64,000 nt of DNA from CAZJVD01 sp964549505. GTDB lineage: Bacteria > Bdellovibrionota > UBA1018 > CAZJVD01. Positions 1-7,627 of the stretch are shown here, in pieces; the first letter of the stretch is position 1, and the number at the start of each line of letters is the position of its first letter. Made by a program: the position numbers and the translations under genes. Location: positions 133,076-197,075 of the forward strand of contig CAZJVD010000004.1 of NCBI GenBank assembly GCA_964549505.1, written 5' to 3'. The notes under the pieces are model-generated. The model saw only the letters and a list, made by a program, of their open reading frames with translations. It had not been told where the DNA came from and ran no database searches.

Positions 1-413
1 AACGCACCGACAGCCTTATGCCATTCGGGTGAGAGGTGCTTGAACTTGTCAGCCATGTAATGGAGGCCCATGGCCTCATAAAACTCGAAACTTCCCGCTG
101 GATGCTCTCGAGAAATCGCAGCCTCCTCGCCGCGGTACTCTAGGAGCTCTGCGGTCCTGAGACGCTGCAGCTCTTTTGAAACACGTCCTTCCAAGTCGCC
201 CGCGACTGCATCAGGGCCCGGAGGATAAGTCTCAGAATCCTCTCGACTGGGTCTCTGAATAGGAGGGCACATCTCTTGAGGCGATCCATCAGCACCGTGC
301 CCGCCGCCCGCTACTCCGCCCACGCCGCCGCCAGCCGCGCCACCACCGCCCGCACCGCCTTGCGCGAATGTCAGCGTCGGAAACAAAAGAACAACCCATA
401 GAACTGATTTCAT
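1..413 (-). CDS. Exported glycine-rich protein, C-terminus outside window
   Basis: Partial gene running off the left edge. The minus strand opens at 413 with MKSVLWVVLLFPTLTFAQ, a clear Sec signal peptide with likely cleavage after TFA. It is followed by a Gly/Ala-rich linker of about 25 residues and then a charged, probably helical part (EGRVSKELQRLRTAELLEY). Its ATG overlaps the TGA of the upstream coiled-coil gene (ATGA, 410-413), so the two are very likely translated as a coupled pair. I do not recognise the family. A secreted or periplasmic location is inferred from the signal peptide only. The frame stays open to base 1, so at least 137 residues are present. Confidence 0.75.
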   Translation of the reverse strand, partial: MKSVLWVVLLFPTLTFAQGGAGGGGAAGGGVGGVAGGGHGADGSPQEMCPPIQRPSREDSETYPPGPDAVAGDLEGRVSKELQRLRTAELLEYRGEEAAISREHPAGSFEFYEAMGLHYMADKFKHLSPEWHKAVGA

Positions 414-1642
414 GGTCGACCGCCGCTACGTGGTGGAGTGACTCCCCCGCGACCGCGAGAAATTCTTTCCTCGAGCGAAGACGGAAGATTCGGACGGGTG
501 TCCCGTCCTGGGCGCGAGCGCCCCGCCGAGGCTCCAGATGTCTCGTAAGTCCTGGACGCATTGATACGATTCTCTAGATTTCCCGTCGAACGAGCTAAAG
601 GATCGGGCCGAGGATCGCCGCCATTACCGCCCCCATCAGGATCGACCGGATAGTAACCCTGACTGCCGTTTTTCTTCGGTGGCTCGGGTTTCGTTTCGTC
701 GTCTTTGTTCGGAGCGCAGTAACGAATGACCTCTTCTTTAAGTTTTCGATTGGCATTGTCGAGGTCCTCCTGCTTTTGCTCGCTGCTCTCGATCGTTTCC
801 TGCTTCTTTTCCAACTCTGTTTTCTGGTCTTCTAACTTCTTGTCTCTGGATTCGATTTCCTTCTTCTGCTCGTCGATGGTCTTGTCCTTTTTTTCTGACT
901 CAGCTCGGAGCTTTTCGTTTTCGCGGACAAGTTCTTCAAACCTTTGCGTGTCATTCGGTTTTTCGGTGACCTTATCGGCGACGATATTCGAAGCGATATC
1001 GACCACAAATCTGACAATCGTTCTGCCGATCGATGAAGCGGGTGCCATGCCTAATTGATCCGTTTTGCTCATTCGAGTCGGTGGCTGCATTTTGGCTTCC
1101 ATATCGAAGCGGGGTGCGTAGCGGTCCACGAGACCTTGAGCTTTGCCTTGTTTCAAGACCTCGACTTTGGCCAGCAGTGATCCCATCATGTCTTGAGTCA
1201 TCGGCTGGCCGATTCCGAAACGGTCTTGCATCACGCGACCGAGGTTGGGATTGATCGATCCAAGTCCGGGCGCCATCATATGAGTGATTTCCGGAATTCC
1301 AAGACGTTGACCCCGTTGCATAAGCGCCATACTCGGGAGAACAATGGCCTGATTCGCGCCAAACTGAATGGCATTTTGCAGCGTGCGATTTCGAAACTCG
1401 CTCGGATTTCGTGTTAGAGGAAAACGTTCAGCACCGTCGAGAATCTGCGTGCCTAAGCGTAGGGCTTCGATAGGGTCGAAAAACTTTTGATGGTTGCCGC
1501 CCTCGACGTCCACTTCTTCTGTGTAAGAAAGAGATCCGGTGATCTCGTCCGCGACACCTCGGATCCAGGTGTCCTGACTGTGTACGGGTGCCGCTGCCAG
1601 TAGAAAAGTGATCGAAAACAAAAATGAAAAGCCGACATTCAT
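410..1642 (-). CDS. Exported coiled-coil protein of unknown function
   Basis: 410 residues. Residues 1-22 form a signal peptide (hydrophobic FSFLFSITFLLAAAPVHS, cleavage before QDTW). Residues about 50-200 are a mixed region without a motif I recognise. Residues about 240-310 are a strongly charged heptad region, rich in E, K and Q, predicted to form a long coiled coil. The last 90 residues are low-complexity, rich in G, P, R and N, and probably disordered. The stop codon overlaps the start of the downstream Gly-rich exported protein by four bases, so both are likely made together and may work in the envelope. No catalytic residues are evident and no function is proposed. Confidence 0.8.
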   Translation of the reverse strand: MNVGFSFLFSITFLLAAAPVHSQDTWIRGVADEITGSLSYTEEVDVEGGNHQKFFDPIEALRLGTQILDGAERFPLTRNPSEFRNRTLQNAIQFGANQAIVLPSMALMQRGQRLGIPEITHMMAPGLGSINPNLGRVMQDRFGIGQPMTQDMMGSLLAKVEVLKQGKAQGLVDRYAPRFDMEAKMQPPTRMSKTDQLGMAPASSIGRTIVRFVVDIASNIVADKVTEKPNDTQRFEELVRENEKLRAESEKKDKTIDEQKKEIESRDKKLEDQKTELEKKQETIESSEQKQEDLDNANRKLKEEVIRYCAPNKDDETKPEPPKKNGSQGYYPVDPDGGGNGGDPRPDPLARSTGNLENRINASRTYETSGASAGRSRPGRDTRPNLPSSLEERISRGRGGVTPPRSGGRP

Positions 1643-1787
1643 GACGCGACGAATATATCTATGCCCTCAGAACGTCAAGCAAGGCGCTCGTTTTGTCTCC
1701 GTTTTTGTGCGTACCTTTTGGTATAGAAAGAGTTCTAGTCCTAAAGATGACCGAGTGGTTGACGCCTCAACTAAGCGGGTTTTGCGT

Positions 1788-1877
1788 GGAAAGGTGGCCG
1801 AGCGGCTGAAGGCGCACGCTTGGAAAGCGTGTTATGGGTAACACCATACGAGGGTTCGAATCCCTCCCTTTCCGCCA
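1788..1877 (+). tRNA. tRNA-Ser(GGA)
   Basis: The acceptor arm GGAAAGG at 1788 pairs with CCTTTCC at 1867-1873, followed by G and an encoded CCA. The anticodon stem-loop has GGA in the loop CTTGGAAAG. A long variable arm, typical of type II serine tRNAs, precedes the T-arm GGTTCGAATCC. Length 90. Confidence 0.96.
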
Positions 1878-1880
1878 TTT

Positions 1881-1914
1881 TTAAATACCGGTATTCAGGA
1901 ATTCCAGTATTTAA
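1881..1914. repeat. Imperfect palindrome after tRNA-Ser
   Basis: TTAAATAC at 1881-1888 is inverted as GTATTTAA at 1907-1914, around a core with ATACCGGTATTC and GGAATTCC. It begins four bases after the tRNA CCA and contains the stop codon of the BrnA-like gene on the other strand. It may act as a bidirectional terminator. The ATACCGGTATTC core recurs in the 48-bp palindrome at 40323. Confidence 0.55.
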
Positions 1915-2201
1915 CCAGCCGCGCTTCTCTTCTTCTGAAACACGGCCTTTTCAAGTTTGGAAAGGCGGCCTTCCATTGATGACTCTGTAGCCCCAGAAGC
2001 GGCATCCCGAAGCACTTTATTAATCAAGGTCTGGTATTTCGTTCCGTTGTTCTCTGCCATTTCGCGAAACCGCATGAGCACATCTTCCGGAATGACAATA
2101 GAGATCCGATGCCCAATTTTAGCTGGCTCGAAATCGTCTTCCGAAAGAATATCCTTCTTTCCATACTTGATATCTGCTTTCTCAGCCTTTTTGATACTCA
2201 T
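1911..2201 (-). CDS. BrnA/CopG-like antitoxin
   Basis: 96 residues starting MSIKKAEKADIK. The start at 2201 is chosen because TTGGAGG sits seven bases upstream; a longer open frame reaching 2378 would overlap almost all of the upstream gene. Residues about 38-68 (RISIVIPEDVLMRFREMAE, then a second helix) resemble a ribbon-helix-helix DNA-binding fold of the BrnA antitoxin type: a beta strand with alternating hydrophobics, then two helices. It overlaps the end of the DUF4160 gene by 20 bases, so the two form one operon. Inferred role: DNA-binding antitoxin that represses the operon and neutralises its partner. Which partner is toxic is not proven by sequence. Confidence 0.75.
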   Translation of the reverse strand: MSIKKAEKADIKYGKKDILSEDDFEPAKIGHRISIVIPEDVLMRFREMAENNGTKYQTLINKVLRDAASGATESSMEGRLSKLEKAVFQKKRSAAG

Positions 2202-2415
2202 TCCAAACCTCCAAGAGATACGTTTTCCGGTTCGCCAAGTACTTCTGAATGCGATTAAGGTCTCGTTCCGTAAAGCCGCGAGAGAACAAACAGGCCAATG
2301 TTTCGATCTCAAATTTCGCCTCGTAATCAGGAGCCAGGGCATGAACATGAGGCGGTTGATGATCCTTCGGATAAACATAAATTTTAATGTTCCCGATGTA
2401 GATCACCGCTGGCAT
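2182..2415 (-). CDS. DUF4160 family protein, probable toxin partner
   Basis: 77 residues. MPAVIYIGNIKIYVYPKDH then PPHVHA, with a downstream F-x-IE segment, matches the DUF4160 family, whose members commonly lie beside small DNA-binding proteins in toxin-antitoxin-like operons. The PPHVHA segment with its two His residues is the family hallmark. It is the first gene of a two-gene operon with the BrnA-like gene. A TTGACA -35 box and an inverted repeat lie just upstream, and the predicted transcript start is within a base or two of the ATG. Biochemical activity of the family is not established to my knowledge, so toxin is an inference from context. Confidence 0.72.
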   Translation of the reverse strand: MPAVIYIGNIKIYVYPKDHQPPHVHALAPDYEAKFEIETLACLFSRGFTERDLNRIQKYLANRKTYLLEVWNEYQKG

Positions 2416-2422
2416 ACATATT

Positions 2423-2450
2423 AATATATATCAAAATATATATTTGTCAA
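2423..2450 (-). promoter_or_regulatory. Promoter and operator of the DUF4160/BrnA-like operon
   Basis: On the minus strand TTGACA (2450-2445) is followed after 16 bases by TATATT (2428-2423). The spacer and -10 box are covered by a perfect inverted repeat, AATATATA/TATATATT with a 6-base spacer (2423-2444). The ATG at 2415 is only seven bases past the -10 box, leaving no room for a ribosome binding site, so a leaderless message is likely. Confidence 0.65.
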
Positions 2451-2491
2451 GTTTGGGTGTCATCTATAGGTCAAATATGGTGAGAATTGCC

Positions 2492-2968
2492 ATGAGCCAC
2501 GTACACACCCGAACCTGTCACTGCGGAAATCTCAGATTGGTGTTCTCCACCGGTAAAGAAACCAAAGACCTATTCTTTAGGGAATGTCAGTGCAGTTACT
2601 GTACGCCACAGGGAGCGATTTACTGTACGGACGCCGAGGGCAGTCTTGAGATCCATTTAGACAGGAACGGTGATGTCGGTAGGTACAGTTTTGCTCTGCG
2701 GACGGCGGAGTTCTTATTTTGCAAGACTTGCGGTTGTTATCTTTGCGCAGTTCAAGAGAAGGAGGGGAAAACAAAGGCCGTCATCAATGCCAGATACTTT
2801 CCGACACTTCTCCCGACAGTTCTCAAGGCTGCCGACAACATCCGTTCCGTAAACTTTGATGGCGAATCGGCTGAGGCACGCACAGCTCGTCATGACAAGA
2901 ACTGGACACCCGCCGAAGTGATAAACGGTCGGTCGAGCGAGAACTCCCCAGAGTTTAAAAAAAGTTAA
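2492..2968 (+). CDS. GFA/CENP-V domain zinc protein
   Basis: 158 residues from MSHVHTRTCHCG. The Cys pattern is that of the GFA (glutathione-dependent formaldehyde-activating enzyme-like / CENP-V) family: CHCGNL near the N-terminus, CQCSYC about 25 residues later, and CKTCG further on, which together bind zinc. Members are often annotated as aldehyde-activating or glutathione-related enzymes, but most have no proven substrate. Upstream in-frame alternatives are ATG at 2477 and TTG at 2444; 2492 is chosen because the family normally begins a few residues before CHCG. It stands alone, divergent from the toxin-antitoxin operon. Confidence 0.75.
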   Translation: MSHVHTRTCHCGNLRLVFSTGKETKDLFFRECQCSYCTPQGAIYCTDAEGSLEIHLDRNGDVGRYSFALRTAEFLFCKTCGCYLCAVQEKEGKTKAVINARYFPTLLPTVLKAADNIRSVNFDGESAEARTARHDKNWTPAEVINGRSSENSPEFKKS

Positions 2969-3015
2969 ACTTTGTGCCTTTACTCCCGATGAGACGGAAT
3001 AACGGGGGAAATTCG

Positions 3016-3450
3016 GTGATCAATCATAAGATGCTCAAGATGCTTGGCTGTGTTTCTTTGTTCCTAACCTTGTTTTTTTCTCATGCCGCAAACGCTGCTT
3101 GCACTTGTGCTCCGCCTTACAATGATTGGCTCCACCCCTACGATGAGGAAACTCTTGTAAAGGTATCCGACACCTGCACCCTGTTCCCGCAAGGTTCGTG
3201 TTTTGCTAATTCTGGTCTTTGTTACTACAGCTGCGATGGCTACGGGATGCAACAGCCTTGCATCACGAAAACAGCTCTGAACGGGACAAAAAGTTGCGGC
3301 TGTCCGGTTGCTCCTTTTGGTTGTCAGGTAACCAGCAGTGACTGCAATAGCTTCCCCTCTGATCACTGTACTGGCATGTGCGAGTGGACTTTCACTTACA
3401 CTATTTCGGGAAGCACCGGTGGGGCGATTACTTACTGCAACCAGCAGTAA
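3016..3450 (+). CDS. Small exported cysteine-rich protein
   Basis: 144 residues from a GTG at 3016, chosen because GGGGG lies eight bases upstream. A signal peptide (MLKMLGCVSLFLTLFFSHAANA) ends in ANA before ACTC. The mature part of about 118 residues holds 14 cysteines, spread evenly and often in pairs such as CTC and CGC, with many G, S, P and aromatic residues. An even number of cysteines in an exported protein suggests a disulfide-stabilised fold. I do not recognise the family. Base composition resembles its neighbour at 2492. Confidence 0.65.
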   Translation: MINHKMLKMLGCVSLFLTLFFSHAANAACTCAPPYNDWLHPYDEETLVKVSDTCTLFPQGSCFANSGLCYYSCDGYGMQQPCITKTALNGTKSCGCPVAPFGCQVTSSDCNSFPSDHCTGMCEWTFTYTISGSTGGAITYCNQQ

Positions 3451-3465
3451 GAAGTCGATCGAGCG

Positions 3466-3792
3466 TTATTCCTTAGCTCGGCCACTGTGCGATTCTAAAA
3501 GACACGAATCATAAGCCGGGTCACCTGACTGTACGAGAACACCGTTTTTGGTCGTGCAGTTCACTCCAAAACGAATCGGTGACGTCTTGGGAGCAGGCGC
3601 AGTCGGGGCTGTCTTTTGTTCGAGCATCGTTTCAGCCGCGCCAGCATGCTTGGCTTCCTTAAGTTCCTTTTTTGTCGCTTTTGAAGCGCGCGGTGCAAGA
3701 TCTGGTTTCTTTGCAGCTGTGCTCGTGTCGCCCTGAGCACTTGCAACCATGAAGGACGCCGTCAGTATCACCACCGTCATAAAGTTATTCAT
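3466..3792 (-). CDS. Small exported protein of unknown function
   Basis: 108 residues with a signal peptide (MNNFMTVVILTASFMVASAQG, cleavage near ASA). A basic, Lys/Ala-rich, probably helical middle and a Pro/Ala linker follow. The C-terminal 35 residues hold two cysteines (VNCTTKNG and YDSCLLE) that may form a disulfide. Transcribed divergently from the anchored protein at 3868. No family recognised. Confidence 0.6.
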   Translation of the reverse strand: MNNFMTVVILTASFMVASAQGDTSTAAKKPDLAPRASKATKKELKEAKHAGAAETMLEQKTAPTAPAPKTSPIRFGVNCTTKNGVLVQSGDPAYDSCLLESHSGRAKE

Positions 3793-3867
3793 TGCGATCG
3801 ATTTAACACAGGCCCAAGCGCATGGAAACGGCCACTCTGTCGCAGAATCATGTAAAATATAAGACGC

Positions 3868-4728
3868 ATGAGCTCCGCAAAGTCGCTCTTTCTTTTGGTG
3901 TTGGGAGTCGGCGTGACGTTCTGGATCCTCTCGAGTTTTTTCGGCCGAGAGCCGGACGTACCGCTGGAGGTGTCCGACGACTCAGACACTCCTCGCGTGA
4001 CCCCCGTGCCGTCGCCGCAGAAAGCCCTCGTCGCTGCGCCGATCGCCGCCGTTGAGGATGCGGAGCCGCATCCGAAAGAAATTAAAGAAAATACTCCGGA
4101 CGCGCCAATGACCGCCGCACCCGTGGCGCCAGGTGCACCCGAAGTTTTCCGCGCGGACAATCAGGCCCAAGCGACGGCGGAGACCCAAGAGACGGCGGAG
4201 GCCACGCTGCCTGATGACCGTGGGGGTAAGGTTGCGCGTCAGTATGTGGGATGGGGAGTTCTGACGGGTGAACGAAACTTTAACGGCTGTAAGAAGGGCG
4301 AACCGGGCTGGTTCATCTATGGTGAAAACGTCAGCGACTATAAGTTCGTGTTACCGTCGGCGAGTGAGGACGCAAACGCTACCGCGATGATCGAGTCCGT
4401 TCACGACAAACCTCGACCCGAGAGTGGCATTCTCGCTCACTGTGCTGACGGTCCGTTTAAGCCAGGTGAGAGGATTCGTGTGAGGGCGTCGGTCAAGTCG
4501 AACGGAGTTCAGGATTGGGCCACTCTCTTTCTTCGCGCCAAAAATCGCTTTGGAGAGACGCTGAAGTACGAACGTACCGTCATTCGAGAGCATCCGGGTT
4601 GGAGGGTAAAAGCAGTTGAGATGGAGGTGCCGGAGGGCACGACCGCTGTGACGTATGGAGTACTTCTGGAAACGGTCGGGAAGGTTTGGATTAAGAAAGT
4701 TTCGGTGACACGTGTCCCGGGACCTTGA
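3868..4728 (+). CDS. Membrane-anchored protein with jelly-roll-like C-terminal domain
   Basis: 286 residues. The N-terminal hydrophobic segment (SLFLLVLGVGVTFWILSSFF, residues 5-24) has no good cleavage site and is probably a membrane anchor. An acidic, Pro/Ala-rich linker of about 95 residues follows, then a C-terminal beta-rich domain (residues about 125-284). That domain's pattern (GWFIYGENVSDY, a Gly-rich loop, PFKPGERIRVRASVKSNG and a last strand GKVWIKKVSVTRV) resembles carbohydrate-binding-module-type jelly rolls. Binding to glycans or cell wall is inference. A sequence like an extended -10 (TATAAG) lies only a few bases before the ATG, so the leader must be short. Confidence 0.65.
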   Translation: MSSAKSLFLLVLGVGVTFWILSSFFGREPDVPLEVSDDSDTPRVTPVPSPQKALVAAPIAAVEDAEPHPKEIKENTPDAPMTAAPVAPGAPEVFRADNQAQATAETQETAEATLPDDRGGKVARQYVGWGVLTGERNFNGCKKGEPGWFIYGENVSDYKFVLPSASEDANATAMIESVHDKPRPESGILAHCADGPFKPGERIRVRASVKSNGVQDWATLFLRAKNRFGETLKYERTVIREHPGWRVKAVEMEVPEGTTAVTYGVLLETVGKVWIKKVSVTRVPGP

Positions 4729-4742
4729 ACGCGCCCGTTCGT

Positions 4743-5162
4743 CTATTTGACGAAAACTGTGATGGTCTTAGCCCACGCCGGTCCGTAACTCGCATGGGTT
4801 CCGTCGGCGAACTGTAGCGTGAGTGAGTGTGTTCCCGGCGCCAGGCTGACTTCGGTTTCCGTCTGACCTTTTCCAAAATGCAGATGTTTCTCATCGGCCG
4901 GGACAATCGTTCCAGCCGGCAGTGACCGTTCCGCGTCGATCAGAAGATGATGGTGACCCGTGCCTTTTTCGAGAGCTCCGGCTGGTTTGACGGTCATTCC
5001 GCGTACGCCGAATTTTACCTTCAGCGGAGAGTGGACGTTTGCACCCCGCTTCGGTTCGACGAAGAACACGCCGTTTTTTTCTTTTGCGTGAACCGTTGAA
5101 ACGGCGAGTGTTGCGGACACAAGTACTAACGACACCAACACAGAAGTTTTGAACAGAGTCAT
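4743..5162 (-). CDS. DUF4399 domain exported protein
   Basis: 139 residues from MTLFKTSVLVSL; this start gives a clean signal peptide ending VHA before KEKNG. The mature part carries the DUF4399 signature: GHHHLLID, then a Pro-rich loop and HLHFGKGQTETEVSLAPG, then SLTLQFADG and a terminal strand. The His-rich motifs GHHHL and HLHFG suggest metal binding, though no function is established for the family. An ATG 33 bases upstream would add a polar N-terminus in front of the signal and is less likely. Convergent with the gene at 3868. Confidence 0.78.
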   Translation of the reverse strand: MTLFKTSVLVSLVLVSATLAVSTVHAKEKNGVFFVEPKRGANVHSPLKVKFGVRGMTVKPAGALEKGTGHHHLLIDAERSLPAGTIVPADEKHLHFGKGQTETEVSLAPGTHSLTLQFADGTHASYGPAWAKTITVFVK

Positions 5163-5321
5163 CGCCCGATCATAGCCAGAAAGAGGGTGGCTCACAATCT
5201 TTCGTGCGCGCGCGGCGCCTCTGAGTCATTTGTCTGACGGGGGTTCGTTTTTTCCTACTTCGGCACGATTGAAATCCGAAAGAATCCACCGCTCGTTAAG
5301 CTAGGGGGAAGTGGTGGATGA

Positions 5322-5804
5322 ATGAAGACATTGTTCCTAGGGGTCGCGCTCATGACGGCACTATCGGGTCAGGCGGGTGCAACAACGCGACTCTCAAAAA
5401 CCGATTCGCGGAAACTTGGCCTACAGCCACCGGTCTCCCAACCGTACTGCGAGGTTCGCGCGGTGTATGAGGGTGCCGCTCTCATGCCGCAGCAAACTAA
5501 GCCGCGCGAGGACCGAGTCTACTGGAAGCTACGAGTTCTTCGTGCTCAATCGTTCAATCAAGGTGAGTGCCCAGCATTAAGTGTGATGCGATTGGCGATT
5601 CGTGGGGCAGAGCTGAAACCCAGGAACCAGTGGCGCGGCTCTGAGTCTCGATACATGTATCCCGTTCATATCGTTCCCCCCGCTCTTTCCGCCGAAGTCA
5701 CGGCGTTCGTTCGAAAGACCCACGTCGACAACAGTTTCACACGTGCGTCCTATGACGAATGGCTCGTCACCGACTGGGATGATGGGTTTCATGTCGAGCC
5801 TTAG
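5322..5804 (+). CDS. Exported protein of unknown function, first gene of protease operon
   Basis: 160 residues with a signal peptide (MKTLFLGVALMTALSGQAGA, cleavage before TTR). The mature part has two cysteines (PYCEVRA and GECPALS) and a beta-rich composition. No family recognised. Its 3' end overlaps the start of the metalloprotease gene by 14 bases, so the two are co-translated. It could be a chaperone, inhibitor or pro-region partner of the protease, which is inference from position only. GGGGGAAG lies upstream of the start. Confidence 0.65.
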   Translation: MKTLFLGVALMTALSGQAGATTRLSKTDSRKLGLQPPVSQPYCEVRAVYEGAALMPQQTKPREDRVYWKLRVLRAQSFNQGECPALSVMRLAIRGAELKPRNQWRGSESRYMYPVHIVPPALSAEVTAFVRKTHVDNSFTRASYDEWLVTDWDDGFHVEP

Positions 5805-6813
5805 ACTTCTCGCCGCTGTTGCCGTTCTTGCTTTGCAAGCTCCGCGTGCGGAGGCGTTTATCTTTGTTGCGGCCGGTGGTTACAACAAAGGTGCACGACC
5901 GACAGCCAGCGCGCTTGTCTATACGAGTGGAGTCGTCAACTTTTACATCAACACGAACCAAAATGTTTACAACGGTTCACTCAGTCCGGTTCTGTCGTCA
6001 GCTAACTTCATGGTGGCGGTGCAAAGCGGGCTGAGTCCGTGGCAAGGTGTCTGTAACCAACGCGTGACGATCAATCTTATGGGAACGACATCGGCGTCGA
6101 AGACGACCGCTGACGGTATCAACACGATCACGTGGGACAATCGCACGACAGCCGGAGGAAATGTGCTCGGTAGCACGAGCACGCTTGCGGCGGCATTTGT
6201 GTCGAGTTCGGGAGATGCTGTTACCGATTGCGATATCGTTGTGAACGGAGAGTTCGAAACAGTCGGCACGTTCGCGGTCGATGGTTCTTCCAATAAGTAC
6301 GACCTGATCTCGACGATTGCCCATGAGGTCGGTCATTGTCTTGGGCTCGATCATCCGATCGAGCCACCGACGTACACGGCCGGAAACAGTTATCTTCAGT
6401 ACGCGACGATGGTGCAGACGGCGGTGGCTGGTTTCAACCTCTATCGACGGACGCTCAGTCAAGACGACATCGATGGTTTTCTATGTGGCACGCATCGCCT
6501 GTTATCGGCGTCGCCGGGGTGGGATCCTTGTTCGAGTTATCATGGCACCAACGGTGGAGCCGCGATCACGGGTGTTCAGAATGGAGGCGCGACGGGCGAG
6601 AGAGCCTCACAGTGCCAAGACGGACGGGCTCGCGATCTGATCAGCGCACAGGCAGTCGGAGCAGGTTGTGTTCTCGAGTCATTGGCGACGGACGACCCTC
6701 ACTATCGCCAGAACCTGATCGCGCGTCTTCTATCTCTTGCTAGCTTCGTTTTGTCGATCGCGGCGGTCTTTGGAATCGTCAAGTGGCGAATGATCAAACG
6801 GAGAGCACCGTGA
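5791..6813 (+). CDS. Matrixin-like (M10/M12-type) metalloprotease with C-terminal membrane anchor
   Basis: 340 residues from MSSLRLLAAV; two other in-frame ATGs lie just upstream (5779, 5782). Signal peptide ends PRAEA before FIFVAAGG. The catalytic site HEVGHCLGLDH (HExxHxxGxxH, residues about 185-195) is followed by a Met-turn-like YATMVQ, as in metzincin proteases. Zinc and a secreted or surface location are therefore expected. Unusually, the C-terminus ends in a hydrophobic helix (LLSLASFVLSIAAVFGIVKW) and a basic tail RMIKRRAP, so it is likely membrane anchored. The gene overlaps its upstream neighbour by 14 bases and its downstream neighbour by GTGA, forming a compact three-gene operon. 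Natural substrate unknown. Confidence 0.85.
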   Translation: MSSLRLLAAVAVLALQAPRAEAFIFVAAGGYNKGARPTASALVYTSGVVNFYINTNQNVYNGSLSPVLSSANFMVAVQSGLSPWQGVCNQRVTINLMGTTSASKTTADGINTITWDNRTTAGGNVLGSTSTLAAAFVSSSGDAVTDCDIVVNGEFETVGTFAVDGSSNKYDLISTIAHEVGHCLGLDHPIEPPTYTAGNSYLQYATMVQTAVAGFNLYRRTLSQDDIDGFLCGTHRLLSASPGWDPCSSYHGTNGGAAITGVQNGGATGERASQCQDGRARDLISAQAVGAGCVLESLATDDPHYRQNLIARLLSLASFVLSIAAVFGIVKWRMIKRRAP

Positions 6814-7577
6814 GAGGTTTGTTCCTTTGGGCCGCCCTGTTCACGGCGGTCATGTCGGTCGCGGTAACCGCGGCGATAGCCGAAGATGTTTTCATCGAAG
6901 GAGGAGGTCACTATGAAAAGGTTCACCCCTCGCTTCTCAATCAGTCTGCCGACGTCAATCCTCCAGGGTCCGTGAACTTCAATGAGATTCGCAAGAGTGA
7001 GTTCTTTCAGAAAATACTGGGTGGCGTTGGACGGATTGGGCTTAAACTTCCGACATGGATCTTGCCCGAGGGAACATGGGCCGGGATTTACGTAAAAAAG
7101 CCGCTCAACGCTGTGGCTGAGTTTGACGGCATTGACAATCTCACGGGGACGCTCATTAACAAGAAAACCGAACTGAGTCAGATTTCGGCTGGAGGATTTC
7201 TTCGGTACTACGTCGGAGAAGCAAACGGACTGAAGCCCTTTGCCGAGGCGTACTTTGGATTAGGCAAAATCAGTTACGAGCAAGTCATTAAGGGCAATGC
7301 AACCAGTACGTTACTCGCAAAGGCGATCCTCCTCGAGTCCGGCGTGCGTTTGGGGACGGACTTTCCGCTCTCGGATTCGTTCTATGGTCAGATTGCTGGG
7401 GGCTATCACATTCAGACCAGTCAGCCTTTTGTTGTCGAAAACGTGAGTGGTTCGGCTTACACGACTGCGCTCAAAAAGGGAGACCGTCTCGCGCTCGACC
7501 AAGGCGGGGCGAAGACCGATCTGCGTGCCATTCTCAATGGGGTCATGGTCTACGTGACACTCGGACTGCTGCTGTAG
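6810..7577 (+). CDS. Exported, possibly outer-membrane beta-barrel protein
   Basis: 255 residues from a GTG at 6810 that overlaps the protease stop (GTGA), with GGAGAG upstream. The signal peptide ends AIA before EDVF. The mature part alternates short beta-strand-like stretches with Gly-rich turns (GGFLRYYVGEANG, PFAEAYFGLGKISYE, GGYHIQTSQPF) and ends in a hydrophobic strand (VMVYVTLGLLL). This resembles an outer-membrane barrel, although the last residue is not the usual Phe. It may be the surface partner or exporter of the metalloprotease encoded just upstream, which is inference from coupling. Confidence 0.6.
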   Translation: MRGLFLWAALFTAVMSVAVTAAIAEDVFIEGGGHYEKVHPSLLNQSADVNPPGSVNFNEIRKSEFFQKILGGVGRIGLKLPTWILPEGTWAGIYVKKPLNAVAEFDGIDNLTGTLINKKTELSQISAGGFLRYYVGEANGLKPFAEAYFGLGKISYEQVIKGNATSTLLAKAILLESGVRLGTDFPLSDSFYGQIAGGYHIQTSQPFVVENVSGSAYTTALKKGDRLALDQGGAKTDLRAILNGVMVYVTLGLLL

Positions 7578-7627
7578 AGATTCGGCTCGCCAGGCGTGAG
7601 GGGTCTAGTCTATAAGCGGTTCTGACC

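Noticed and set aside
2202..2378. N-terminal extension of the BrnA-like gene up to 2378
   Set aside because: It overlaps the DUF4160 gene; the ATG at 2201 has a strong ribosome binding site and gives a family-typical length.
5998..6462. 154-codon minus-strand frame inside the metalloprotease gene
   Set aside because: Arg-rich shadow translation; the plus-strand gene carries a catalytic motif.
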